64,000 nucleotides of DNA from Arthrobacter sp. Bi83 (GTDB lineage Bacteria; Actinomycetota; Actinomycetes; Actinomycetales; Micrococcaceae). The position numbers and the translations under genes are program-made. The notes under the pieces are model-generated. The model saw only the letters and a program-made list of their open reading frames with translations, made no database searches and was not told the DNA's origin. Numbering within the stretch: the stretch's first letter is position 1; each line of letters opens with the position of its first letter. Shown one piece after another: positions 33,644-41,392 of the stretch. Location: positions 34,360-98,359 of the forward strand of contig NZ_CAKKLY010000009.1 in assembly GCF_918698095.1 (NCBI RefSeq), read 5' to 3'.

Positions 33644-34207
33644 TCAGGTAAGGAGGGCATCGCTTTTGACGACGTTGATCATTGGGGACAGTAGTTCTAG
33701 AAGGTTGAGCGCCTGGACATGCGCAGCGTCGCTCTGACCAGCACACCCGTCCTCGACCACCGTCACATATCGACCTGCGTCCGCGGCACCCAGGGCGGTG
33801 GCAAGGATGCAGCAGTCAGTTGCCACACCGGTGAGGATGATCTCTTCCCCGACCGGAATCAGTTCGGCCAGCTCTTGCCCCCATTTGGAGAACGTTGGAA
33901 GGTCGATGGAGCCTCGGGTCTCAATGTCTGGAAGCTCGGTGTGCCAGATGGGATCGGCGGGATCCAGGCGCATGCTTTGCCAGCGGTCGTAGTACGACGA
34001 CCACGCGCCATTCTCCGCAGGGTCGGGGATAAAGCGTGTGCTGATGGGTTCCAGTCCGGATGCCGCCAGACGTGCGATGGTTCGGGCCGCTTCGTCGTAG
34101 CGAGGGATGTGCCACTCCCCTTCTTGGCGGAAGGCACGTTGCATGTCAATCACGACCAGATGACGCTTTTGCCCGCCCGGCGGGACCACGTTCGGGCTGC
34201 CCGTCAT
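33644..34207 (-). CDS. Isochorismatase-like cysteine hydrolase (amidase)
   Basis: 187 residues. The Asp-Lys-Cys triad is visible: VVIDMQRAF (Asp about 21), TFSKWG (Lys about 108) and GVATDCC (Cys about 133). Known relatives hydrolyse isochorismate, nicotinamide, N-carbamoylsarcosine, maleamate, or ureidoacrylate in the Rut pathway. It overlaps the aldehyde dehydrogenase stop by 4 bp and is the last gene of the leftward arm. In a nitrogen-ring pathway it would remove an amide or carbamoyl nitrogen. Confidence 0.88.
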   Translation of the reverse strand: MTGSPNVVPPGGQKRHLVVIDMQRAFRQEGEWHIPRYDEAARTIARLAASGLEPISTRFIPDPAENGAWSSYYDRWQSMRLDPADPIWHTELPDIETRGSIDLPTFSKWGQELAELIPVGEEIILTGVATDCCILATALGAADAGRYVTVVEDGCAGQSDAAHVQALNLLELLSPMINVVKSDALLT

Positions 34208-35730
34208 GATTTCTGGCCTTCCCGGCCGGTGTAGGGGTCGGCAATGCCGATGTATTGGGTGGTGGTGTATTCGGCGATGCCCTCCGTGCCGCCTTCGCGG
34301 CCGAGCCCTGATTGTTTGACGCCGCCGAAGGGTGCTGCGGCGTTGGAGATGACGCCGGCGTTGAAGCCGACCATGCCGAACTCGATCTGTTCGGCCACGC
34401 GTAGAAGCCGGTTGAAGTCGCGGCTGTAGAGGTAGGAGGCAAGCCCGTATTCGCTGGCGTTGGCGAGCCGGATGGCGTCCTCTTCGGTGGCGAAGGTGGT
34501 CACCGGGGCGACGGGGCCGAAGATTTCCTGGCGGAGGATCTCGGCGTCGTTCGGGACATTAGCCAGGACGGTGGGCGGGTAGAAGTAGCCGGGACTGTCC
34601 ACGGGTGTGCCGCCGGTGACGGCGGTGGCGCCGGCGGCGACGGCGGCCCTCACGAGTGCGTGGACGTCGTCGCGGGCCCTGGCGTCGATGAGCGGGCCGA
34701 CTTGGGTGTCCGGTTCGGTGCCGCGGCCGGTGGTCAGGGCGCCCATGGCTGCGGCGAACTTGGCGGTGAATTCCTGTGCCACGGATTCCTGGACGAGGAA
34801 GCGGTTGGCGGCGGTGCAGGCCTCGCCCATGTTGCGCATTTTGGCGGCCATGGCGCCTTCGACGGCTTTGTCCAGGTCGGCGTCTTCGAACACGATGAAC
34901 GGGGCGTTGCCGCCCAGTTCCATGGAGGTGCGGAGCACGTTCTGTGCGGCGTCGGCGATGAGTCGTTTGCCTACCGGGGTGGAGCCGGTGAAGGAGACCT
35001 TGCGTAGGCGCGGGTCCGCGAGCAGCGGACCGGAGATCCCGGCGGCACTGGAGGAGGACACCACGTTCAGCACGCCGGGGGGCAGGCCGGCGTCGAGCAT
35101 GGTCCGGGCGAACAGCTGGGAGGTCAGCGGCGTGAGTTTGGCGGGCTTGAGGACCATGGTGCAGCCTGCGGCGATCGCGGGGGCGACCTTGCGGGTGGCC
35201 ATGGCGAGCGGGAAGTTCCAGGGGGTGATGAGCAGGCAGGGTCCTACCGGTTTGTGCTGGACGAGGATCTTGTTTTTGCCCTCGGGGGTAGTGAGGTAGC
35301 GGCCGTAGTCGCGGACCGTCTCTTCGGAGAACCAGCGAAGGAACTCGGCGCCGTAGATGACCTCGCCGCGGGCTTCGGCCAGGGGCTTGCCCATTTCCAG
35401 GGTCATCAGCAGCGCGAAGTCCTCGGCGCGATCGGTGACCAGGTCGAAGGCGCGGCGCAGGATCTCGGCCCGTTCCCGTGGTGCGGTGTGCGCCCAGGAG
35501 GCCTGGGCGGCGTCGGCCGCGTCGAGCGCCGCGACGGCGTCCTGGCTGGTGGCCGAGGCGAGGGTGGCTATGGCCTCGCCGGTGGAGGGGTCGTGCACGT
35601 CGAACGTGCCGCCGTCGGACGCGTCCCGCCACTGTCCATTAATGAGGAGGCCGGTGGGCACGGAGGCGAGGAGCCTCGCTTCAGGCCCGGTGATTACGGT
35701 CTCGGTGGTCGTGGTGTTTCCTTCAGCCAC
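34204..35730 (-). CDS. Aldehyde dehydrogenase (succinate-semialdehyde-dehydrogenase-like)
   Basis: 508 residues. TPWNFPLAMATRKVAPAIAAGCTMVLKPA, SFTGSTPVGK, MELGGNAPFIVFEDAD and the catalytic Cys in GEACTAANRF define the family; the combination, with NAGVISNAAAPFGGVKQSGLGREGG at the end, matches the SSADH/GabD branch. It should oxidise a C4-type semialdehyde to the acid with NAD(P). It lies between the riboflavin-kinase gene (32-bp gap) and the cysteine hydrolase (4-bp overlap). Confidence 0.92.
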   Translation of the reverse strand: MAEGNTTTTETVITGPEARLLASVPTGLLINGQWRDASDGGTFDVHDPSTGEAIATLASATSQDAVAALDAADAAQASWAHTAPRERAEILRRAFDLVTDRAEDFALLMTLEMGKPLAEARGEVIYGAEFLRWFSEETVRDYGRYLTTPEGKNKILVQHKPVGPCLLITPWNFPLAMATRKVAPAIAAGCTMVLKPAKLTPLTSQLFARTMLDAGLPPGVLNVVSSSSAAGISGPLLADPRLRKVSFTGSTPVGKRLIADAAQNVLRTSMELGGNAPFIVFEDADLDKAVEGAMAAKMRNMGEACTAANRFLVQESVAQEFTAKFAAAMGALTTGRGTEPDTQVGPLIDARARDDVHALVRAAVAAGATAVTGGTPVDSPGYFYPPTVLANVPNDAEILRQEIFGPVAPVTTFATEEDAIRLANASEYGLASYLYSRDFNRLLRVAEQIEFGMVGFNAGVISNAAAPFGGVKQSGLGREGGTEGIAEYTTTQYIGIADPYTGREGQKS

Positions 35731-35762
35731 TTAGGGCTCCTTCCAAAGTCCTTGTGAGTTGG

Positions 35763-36218
35763 TCATTGTGCAGCAGCCAACGTCCGGGGCAGCGGCCAAA
35801 TCGCGGCGCCGTTCTCGTGCGATCCTGGCGAAACGAGCCAACGATAGTGCTGTTGTGCCCAGTTCCGGGTTGCTGTGACGTCGTGGTGCAGTTGCTCGGT
35901 GAGGGCGTTGATGGTCGAGAAGGTTTGTTGATCCCGCAGCTTGGCAGTCAGGGTGACGGTCAGCTGCCGCCCGTAGAGGTCGTCGTTGAAGTCAAGGAGG
36001 TGGGCTTCGAGCAATTTGTTCCCGGTCTGGGCATAAAACGTCTGCCGTCGTCCGATGGAAACTGCCGCGAGCCAGGGCTTTCCGGAGTCGGTCCGGATCA
36101 CCGCAGCCCATACCCCGTCCTCGGCCTGGTTATCGAAGAGCTGGATGTTGGCGGTGGGGAATCCGAGTGTCCTGCCTCGTTCGTCCCCGTGTTCAACGAT
36201 GCCTTGAATGACTGTCAT
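35763..36218 (-). CDS. Stand-alone riboflavin kinase
   Basis: 151 residues from the ATG at 36218, which overlaps the NUDIX stop by 4 bp. GIVEHGDERGRTLGFPTANIQLF is the riboflavin-kinase motif with PTAN at the metal/ATP site, and LLEAHLLDFNDDLYGRQLTVTL carries the usual acidic residue and LYG block. In most bacteria this domain is fused to FAD synthetase (RibF). Here only the kinase is present, so the product should be FMN and not FAD. In a cluster with an LLM monooxygenase and flavin reductase it probably boosts FMN supply. Confidence 0.85.
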   Translation of the reverse strand: MTVIQGIVEHGDERGRTLGFPTANIQLFDNQAEDGVWAAVIRTDSGKPWLAAVSIGRRQTFYAQTGNKLLEAHLLDFNDDLYGRQLTVTLTAKLRDQQTFSTINALTEQLHHDVTATRNWAQQHYRWLVSPGSHENGAAIWPLPRTLAAAQ

Positions 36219-36700
36219 GATCCTGTTCCGTGCTGGTCCGGTGGTACCGGGGCGGCCTCGAGGACCTGATCCAGCCACGTCACACGGTTGCTGAATCGCC
36301 TTATCTTCGAAGGCGCCGTCCAGCGGAAAGTGTCGTGTTCGTCATTGATGGTCAGCCTGCGGCGCCGGGTGACGGCTGTGAAGGTGTGCACCAACCACGG
36401 GTTGCCCTGCTTGTCTGGCAACAGAAGCGGCGTCCCCTGCCGGAAATCAGTCAGGTCGTTCTCGGTAAGCCCTGTTTCCTCGCGAAGTTCTGTGAGGGCT
36501 TGCCCTTCAGGCGTGGTGCCAGGTTCGAGATATCCGGTGATGCAATGCCAGAGTCCGCGGTCATGTCCGACGGACTGGCTTCGTTTGAACAGGGCGATCC
36601 GTCCTCGCCACTGAATGATCACGGCCACCACGGTGCGGGGCTGGCATTCTGCGAGTGCATGTGCCACTCCGCCTACCCGTAGGAGCGGTGCGATACTCAT
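36215..36700 (-). CDS. NUDIX hydrolase
   Basis: 161 residues from the ATG at 36700 (AAGGAT upstream). The Nudix box is complete: GYLEPGTTPEGQALTELREETGL fits Gx5Ex7REUxEExGU. VVAVIIQWRGRIALFKRSQ forms the first strands. Substrates of such enzymes are nucleoside diphosphate derivatives. Coupled to a riboflavin kinase, it might cleave FAD to FMN and AMP or tidy a related nucleotide; that is inference. Confidence 0.88.
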   Translation of the reverse strand: MSIAPLLRVGGVAHALAECQPRTVVAVIIQWRGRIALFKRSQSVGHDRGLWHCITGYLEPGTTPEGQALTELREETGLTENDLTDFRQGTPLLLPDKQGNPWLVHTFTAVTRRRRLTINDEHDTFRWTAPSKIRRFSNRVTWLDQVLEAAPVPPDQHGTGS

Positions 36701-36781
36701 GTCGATCCTTGTCCGGCTCGGTTGTTGGGCGGATGCGGTTCTACCGTGTGGCGGTGGCGTCCATGGCTGTTGTGGATGGGA

Positions 36782-36818
36782 CAGGTGGCTCCCCGCCTGT
36801 CGGTCGGGGAGCCACCTG
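36782..36818 (-). terminator. 14-bp hairpin after the permease gene
   Basis: CAGGTGGCTCCCCG (36782-36795) and its exact complement (36805-36818) enclose a 9-base loop, 3 bp past the NCS1 permease stop (read leftward). No T run follows. It may end the permease transcript or act as a partial block before the NUDIX gene. Confidence 0.65.
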
Positions 36819-36821
36819 GTC

Positions 36822-38252
36822 TTAGAGGGTTTGCCCGGCGATGCTGCGGTCGAGCATTTTGTGTCCCGAGAGGCGCTGGCGCCGGTGGGTGGCGAAGTAG
36901 ACGCCGGTCGCGACGGCGGCTCCGACGTAGTAGGAGAGGTCGCCGATTTGGGGGAACGCGGCCGCGATGGGGCCGGTGTAGATCGAGGACATCCAGAATG
37001 GGGAGGAGATGACGACGCCTGCAGCCCAGGCCACGAAGCCCCATTCGAATTTCCTGCTCTTGTCGAAGAGTTCGCGGAGGCCTCGTTCGGTGCGGCGACC
37101 TCCGAAGAGGTAGTCGCACACGAGGACAGCCACGTATGGGGCGATGCAGTACGCCGTCAGATTGAGGAACGCGGTGAAACCTGCGTTGAACCCTTCCTGG
37201 CCCAACAAGGCTACGACGTATGAGGCGACGCAGATGACCACGACGGCGGTGTGGCGTTTGACGGGCACGCCCATGGTCTGGATGGATATGGCGCCGCCGT
37301 AGACGTTCAGGAAGTTTTGGGTGAAGGATGACAACGCGACGACGCCGAGTCCGATGGCGGCCCAGGGTCCCAGGACTTCTTTGAGGGCGCCGATGCTGTC
37401 GGAGGCACTGGTAGTGGATCCGAGGACGGTTCCCAGGATTCCCATCCAGACCAGGGTGATGAAGTTGCCGAGCATGGTCGCCCAGCTGGCACCGCGCCTG
37501 TTGCCCGGTGTGTTGGGGAGGTAGCGGGAGTAGTCGGAGGCGAATGGCATCCAGGCGACGATGAAGGAGAAGAACCATCCGAAGAAGACAATCCATCCGC
37601 CGATCCCGTTGAAGCCGGGGGCGGTTGTGTCGGCGACGTTGATGACTCGTCCGTTGGCGGCGGCCACGATGGTGATGAAGGCGAAGCCGATCACCAGGAC
37701 GAAGGAGAGGATGCGCTGGAGGAAGTGGATCAGGTTGTATCCGATGACGGCCACTCCGAGCTGGATGCCCATGAGAATAAGGGACGAGAGCCAGAACGGA
37801 ATGCCGGTCAGCAGTGAGATGGCCTGTCCGCCGAGGATGACGGTGACGGCGGCCCATCCGATGCCGGCGAAGACATTCACGTATGCCACCGGGAACAGGT
37901 TACCGATGAATCCGAGAGGTCCCCGGCCCTGCATCTGCTGTGGGACGCCGAGCCGGACGCCCATGGCGGACAGGTATCCCATTCCTGCCGAGGAGGTTAT
38001 GCCGGCGAGGACGATCGCTAGGACGGCGGCCCAGAAGGGCAGCCCGAAATAGGCGGCACTGAAGCCGAGGACGACGATGGGGAAGTTCATGCCGGCCGCG
38101 AACCAGAGGAAAAACTGCGATCGGGGCTTGCCGTGGCGTTCCACGTCAGGGATGTGTTCGATGCCGTAGGGCTCGATTTTGGTGAGGCTGTCGCGGTACC
38201 CGCGGTCTTCGGCGACACTGTTTTCGGCAGCGCGCATGGTGTCTGGGCTCAT
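36822..38252 (-). CDS. NCS1-family permease (cytosine/purine/allantoin/hydantoin-type)
   Basis: 476 residues, about 12 membrane segments. IEHIPDVERHGKPRSQFFLWFAAGMNF is the conserved N-terminal entry of nucleobase:cation symporter-1 proteins, and MPFASDYSRYLP is a substrate-site block of the cytosine-permease branch. RBS AGGACAAT precedes the ATG at 38252. It points to a nitrogen-containing ring (nucleobase, hydantoin, pyridine-type vitamin) as the pathway substrate. It lies between the flavin reductase fusion (101-bp gap) and the FMN genes. Confidence 0.92.
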   Translation of the reverse strand: MSPDTMRAAENSVAEDRGYRDSLTKIEPYGIEHIPDVERHGKPRSQFFLWFAAGMNFPIVVLGFSAAYFGLPFWAAVLAIVLAGITSSAGMGYLSAMGVRLGVPQQMQGRGPLGFIGNLFPVAYVNVFAGIGWAAVTVILGGQAISLLTGIPFWLSSLILMGIQLGVAVIGYNLIHFLQRILSFVLVIGFAFITIVAAANGRVINVADTTAPGFNGIGGWIVFFGWFFSFIVAWMPFASDYSRYLPNTPGNRRGASWATMLGNFITLVWMGILGTVLGSTTSASDSIGALKEVLGPWAAIGLGVVALSSFTQNFLNVYGGAISIQTMGVPVKRHTAVVVICVASYVVALLGQEGFNAGFTAFLNLTAYCIAPYVAVLVCDYLFGGRRTERGLRELFDKSRKFEWGFVAWAAGVVISSPFWMSSIYTGPIAAAFPQIGDLSYYVGAAVATGVYFATHRRQRLSGHKMLDRSIAGQTL

Positions 38253-38353
38253 GATTGTCCTAAAGTTGGATGCGCACTGCGGTGCGCTGCTTACGAGCAG
38301 ATTGGGTCGGCGCGGCTGGTTTCCTGTCCGAGGGCGGTCAGCCGCGCCGGAAC

Positions 38354-39292
38354 TTACAGTTCGGCGAGCTGTGCGCCGTCATAGAAATGCCCGGCCTTGT
38401 AGACCATGGGTGCCGTGTTGTCGATCTCGGCATGCCGTACCCGGCAGATAAAGACGGTGTGGGTCTTTGCTTGGAAGCGTTCCTGAATTTCGGCTTCGAG
38501 GGATGCGGCCGAGCCGTCCAGGAGCGGGCTTCCGTTCGGGCCCTCGTGCCAGTCGAGTTCCGCAAACTTGTCCGGGGCCTTGGAAGCGAACACACGGACT
38601 GTGTCCTTCTGCCCTGTTCCCAGGATGTTGATGCCGAGGTGGCTCGAGGAGAAGAGCGCAGGGTAGGTGCTTGAGGTCTTCTGGACGCAGACGAGCACTA
38701 GTGGCGGCTCGATGGAGACTGAGCAGTAGGAGTTTGCTGCCAGTCCTTTGGGGGTTTCGCCTTCCTTGGTGGTGACCACGGTGACGCCCGTGATGAATTG
38801 GCGGTTGAACGCCTTCATCAGGTCTGCGTCAAGTTCGGGAAAGTCGCCGCCGTCTCCAACCTCCGGCGCGGCGATCCCGCGCAAGGGGCGAATCCCAAGA
38901 CCAGCGAGCAGTTCGCTCCCGTCCCACGTGACCGTTTCCTTCGTGATCTTCCCGTCTTGGAGGATCAGGATGTTCGAGCCCCTGGTCTGAACGGTAAGTC
39001 CTGTTGCCGGGACGCCGAGGTATTCCTGGGTGTGGGTGCCAGTGGAGGTCCAGAAGACGGCCACTGTTTCCGAGCCTTCGACGATGTCATCGATGGTCGT
39101 GCGCAGGTCCGGGAAGGCTTCCCGTACTGCGGCGATCTCTTCTTTGAGACCAGTGATGTCGACGGTTGCGCCTGTCGCCTTACTGGTGCGCTTGTAGCCA
39201 GCTGCCACGAGGCCGTCGAGGGCATTGAGGTCACCCTTGTCCCAAGCAGCGAGCCAGGCTGATGTGATCAGCGGTTCAAGTGTCTGTTGCAT
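38354..39292 (-). CDS. SnoaL-like domain fused to a flavin reductase
   Basis: About 312 residues from the ATG at 39292. Residues 1-130 form a SnoaL/ester-cyclase-type domain (LITSAWLAAWDKGDLNALDGLVA; FWTSTGTHTQEYLGVPATG). After a linker, residues 150-312 form a flavin reductase domain (FNRQFITGVTVVTTKEGETPKGLAANSYCSVSIEPPLVLVCV). The two domains are usually separate proteins. The start has no ribosome site, and a promoter (TTGACT at 39329-39324) places the transcript start next to it, so the mRNA may be leaderless. Expected to feed reduced FMN to the LLM monooxygenase at 43885. Confidence 0.88.
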   Translation of the reverse strand: MQQTLEPLITSAWLAAWDKGDLNALDGLVAAGYKRTSKATGATVDITGLKEEIAAVREAFPDLRTTIDDIVEGSETVAVFWTSTGTHTQEYLGVPATGLTVQTRGSNILILQDGKITKETVTWDGSELLAGLGIRPLRGIAAPEVGDGGDFPELDADLMKAFNRQFITGVTVVTTKEGETPKGLAANSYCSVSIEPPLVLVCVQKTSSTYPALFSSSHLGINILGTGQKDTVRVFASKAPDKFAELDWHEGPNGSPLLDGSAASLEAEIQERFQAKTHTVFICRVRHAEIDNTAPMVYKAGHFYDGAQLAEL

Positions 39293-39299
39293 ACCAATG

Positions 39300-39329
39300 A
39301 CGGTAAGGCAGATCACACGATCGAGTCAA
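39300..39329 (-). promoter_or_regulatory. Leftward promoter of the flavin reductase operon
   Basis: On the minus strand TTGACT (39329-39324), 17 bp, then TTACCG as a weak -10, ending about 8 bases before the ATG at 39292. The arrangement suggests a leaderless mRNA. Confidence 0.4.
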
Positions 39330-39396
39330 CAAAAATCTACAAAAACCCGCAATGGCGCGGAATTTGTGAACTTAGGCAAAAGGACGCACCTCTCCC

Positions 39397-39442
39397 TTGA
39401 CTCCCTTCTTGCATGCAACATAAGCTGTGATGCATGCAAGAA
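39397..39442 (+). promoter_or_regulatory. Promoter with a perfect 12-bp palindrome, candidate GntR operator
   Basis: TTGACT (39397-39402) and CATAAG (39419-39424) form a promoter. TTCTTGCATGCA (39406-39417) and TGCATGCAAGAA (39431-39442) are exact inverted arms 13 bases apart, flanking the -10. The right arm contains the ATG at 39434. Binding of a GntR dimer here would block its own transcription and possibly that of the divergent operon. Confidence 0.7.
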
Positions 39443-40114
39443 GAAACGATGCTGAGTGTTGAGGCGGCTGAGCGGGAGAACCTCTTGGACAAGATCCGGA
39501 TGCTGGTCCTGGGGGGTGACTTCCCGCCGGGTGCCGTTGTTCCGGAGGCTTTCCTTGCCCAGGAGTTCGACGTCAGCCGCACCCCTGTCCGGGAAGCCCT
39601 CAAGCAGCTTCAGCATGAGGGACTGGTGGAGATACGTCCCAAGGTGGGCACGTTCGTCCGCGAGCCCACCCGCAGGGAGATCATCGAGCTGTTCCAGATC
39701 AAGGAGTCCCTCGAAGGACTCGCAGCGTCGCTGCTCGCGCGCCGCGGTGGGACAACGGAATTGTCCGCGCTCCGCTTGAACCTCGAGGACTCCGAGGCCG
39801 CAGTCCTCACGGACGACACAGAGGCCTACGCCCGACTGGTACACGAGTTTCACTGGACCATCGTCCGGGGCTCGGACAACCTCAAGCTTGTCGAGCACTA
39901 TGGACGGCTGATGAACCAGCTCGCATACCAGCGGCTGGTCCTGCGCACCGTTGAACACCCGGGCCGGCTCGCAGCCTCCACCCGGGAACACCGCGCAGTA
40001 CTGGAAATGATCGAACACAAAGACCCCTTCGGCGCAGAAGCCGCCATGAGGAACCACGTCCATGCCTCGTCCCGAGAGGCCCTCACCGAACCGGTGCAGT
40101 CGCTCCGGAACTGA
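39434..40114 (+). CDS. GntR-family transcriptional regulator (FCD/FadR subfamily)
   Basis: 226 residues. The winged helix (LLDKIRMLVLGGDFPPGAVVPEAFLAQEFDVSRTPVREALKQLQHEG) is followed by an all-helical FCD effector domain with LVHEFHWTIVRGSDN and REHRAVLEMI, whose histidines usually hold a metal. The ATG at 39434 has no ribosome site and may be leaderless; a second ATG at 39449 follows AAGAAG and would leave the operator entirely upstream. It sits between the two catabolic arms and heads the rightward one. Confidence 0.92.
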   Translation: MQEETMLSVEAAERENLLDKIRMLVLGGDFPPGAVVPEAFLAQEFDVSRTPVREALKQLQHEGLVEIRPKVGTFVREPTRREIIELFQIKESLEGLAASLLARRGGTTELSALRLNLEDSEAAVLTDDTEAYARLVHEFHWTIVRGSDNLKLVEHYGRLMNQLAYQRLVLRTVEHPGRLAASTREHRAVLEMIEHKDPFGAEAAMRNHVHASSREALTEPVQSLRN

Positions 40115-40134
40115 ACCAACCACGAAAGGAAGCC

Positions 40135-40236
40135 ATGCGCTTCTCCACATTCCCGGCCCTCGGCGCCCCCGTGGACCTCGCAGCCGAGGACTACGGTTCC
40201 CCTAAGCAGTCCGCCCTAGGCGGGACCAAATGTTGA
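40135..40236 (+). CDS. 33-residue ORF coupled to the first DUF1185 gene
   Basis: ATG at 40135 with AAAGGAAGCC upstream, encoding MRFSTFPALGAPVDLAAEDY and a short tail, ending in TGA at 40234-40236, overlapping the next gene's ATG (40230) by 7 bases. The start MRFS-F resembles the N-terminus of the LLM monooxygenase at 43885 (MRFSLF), so it may be the stub of a deleted oxygenase gene now working as a leader peptide. Confidence 0.5.
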   Translation: MRFSTFPALGAPVDLAAEDYGSPKQSALGGTKC

Positions 40237-40841
40237 ACGACCAGGGCCTGGGCATCCGCAAGATCGTCTATTACAGCGAGGAGATCCTGCTCGAAAACGG
40301 CCTCTCCCCCGCCGTCCCGGCAGTGCGCGCAACTGCCGCGGCAGTCGTAGCCAACCCCTGGTTGGGTGGAAAGGCCACCAATGACCTGAACGAGGAAGTC
40401 ATCCGGCTCGCCCCGGTGCTGGCACGCAAACTCACCCACGTGCTAACTAAGGAACTCGGGGGCGTGGACGCAATCGAAGCCTTCGGCAAGGCAGCGATTG
40501 TGGGCACCGACGGCGAGATTGAACACGGCGCCGCCCTCATCCACACGCCGTTCTTCGGCAACCTTGTTCGGGAATATTTCGACGGCGAATCGATCATCTG
40601 CTTCGCCGACGACCGGGCCGACGCCGGCGCCTCACTCGTCGTACCCCTTTGGCACAAGAACGCCGCCGCCACACGCACGCACTACCAAACCATCACCACC
40701 CGGATCAGCGACGCACCCCGGCCCGGAGAGATCGTCGTCGTCCTCGGCGCATCAACCGGACCCCGCCCGCACGCGCGTATCGGGGACCGGCTCACCGACC
40801 CCATCGTTAAAGCAGAAAACCTAGGAGAACTAGTTTCATGA
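40230..40841 (+). CDS. DUF1185 / 'amino acid synthesis' family protein (first of two)
   Basis: 203 residues. GIRKIVYYSEEILLENG, VVANPWLGG, FGKAAIVGTDGEIEHGAALIHTP and the C-terminal ARIGD are the hallmarks of PF06684. Structures in the family have a Bacillus chorismate-mutase-like fold; no enzymatic reaction is established that I know of. It overlaps its paralogue by 4 bp, and both may form one hetero-oligomer. Their placement in a ring-degradation cluster suggests a catabolic role despite the family name. Confidence 0.88.
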   Translation: MLNDQGLGIRKIVYYSEEILLENGLSPAVPAVRATAAAVVANPWLGGKATNDLNEEVIRLAPVLARKLTHVLTKELGGVDAIEAFGKAAIVGTDGEIEHGAALIHTPFFGNLVREYFDGESIICFADDRADAGASLVVPLWHKNAAATRTHYQTITTRISDAPRPGEIVVVLGASTGPRPHARIGDRLTDPIVKAENLGELVS

Positions 40842-41392
40842 GCATTCGAAAAATCGTCACCCTGACCGAAGACGTCCTCATCGAAGGTGGCCGGGAGGTC
40901 GCGCCGACTGCGCGGGTCGCCGTCGTCGCCGCCATCGTCAAGAACCCCTGGGCCGGGCAGGGCTTCGTTGAAGACCTCTCCGCCGGGATCGACGCCAACG
41001 CCTCCGACATCGGCGCCCTGCTCGCACCCCGCGTACTCGAAGCCCTCGGCGCCCCCGCCGAAGCCTACGGCAAAGCCGCCATCGTGGGCCTCAACGGTGA
41101 AATCGAGCACGGTTCAGGCCTCATCCACACCCTTGCCTTCGGAAACCACTTCCGTGACGCTGCCAACGCCACCACGCTACTGCCTGCCGTGGAAAAGCGC
41201 GGACCTGCCGGCGTCGTGTTCGACATTCCGCTCAAACACATCACCGATGCGACCATCCGCTCCCACCACCAGAGCATCGAGGTCCGGATCAACGACGCAC
41301 CCCATGCTGACGAAATCGTGATCGCCCTCGCCGCGGCTGCCCAGGGACGCCCGCAGCAGCGCCTCGCGGCGTTCGCCACAGAAACGAAGTAG
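40838..41392 (+). CDS. DUF1185 / 'amino acid synthesis' family protein (second of two)
   Basis: 184 residues from the ATG at 40838 (CTAGGAG upstream). It shares SIRKIVTLTEDVLIEGG, VKNPWAGQG, YGKAAIVGLNGEIEHGSGLIHT and the positions of these blocks with the preceding protein, but is otherwise clearly diverged, which points to an old duplication with separate roles. It is immediately followed by the hydrolase gene, whose GTG touches the stop. Confidence 0.88.
   Translation: MSIRKIVTLTEDVLIEGGREVAPTARVAVVAAIVKNPWAGQGFVEDLSAGIDANASDIGALLAPRVLEALGAPAEAYGKAAIVGLNGEIEHGSGLIHTLAFGNHFRDAANATTLLPAVEKRGPAGVVFDIPLKHITDATIRSHHQSIEVRINDAPHADEIVIALAAAAQGRPQQRLAAFATETK

Noticed and set aside
33177..33746. 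189-residue minus frame in the low-GC spacer
   Set aside because: Overlaps the cysteine hydrolase end, lacks a ribosome site, and has no coherent hydrophobic pattern.
36697..37857. 386-residue minus frame rich in Arg, His and Pro
   Set aside because: Out-of-frame reading of the NCS1 permease gene; composition typical of high-GC shadow frames.
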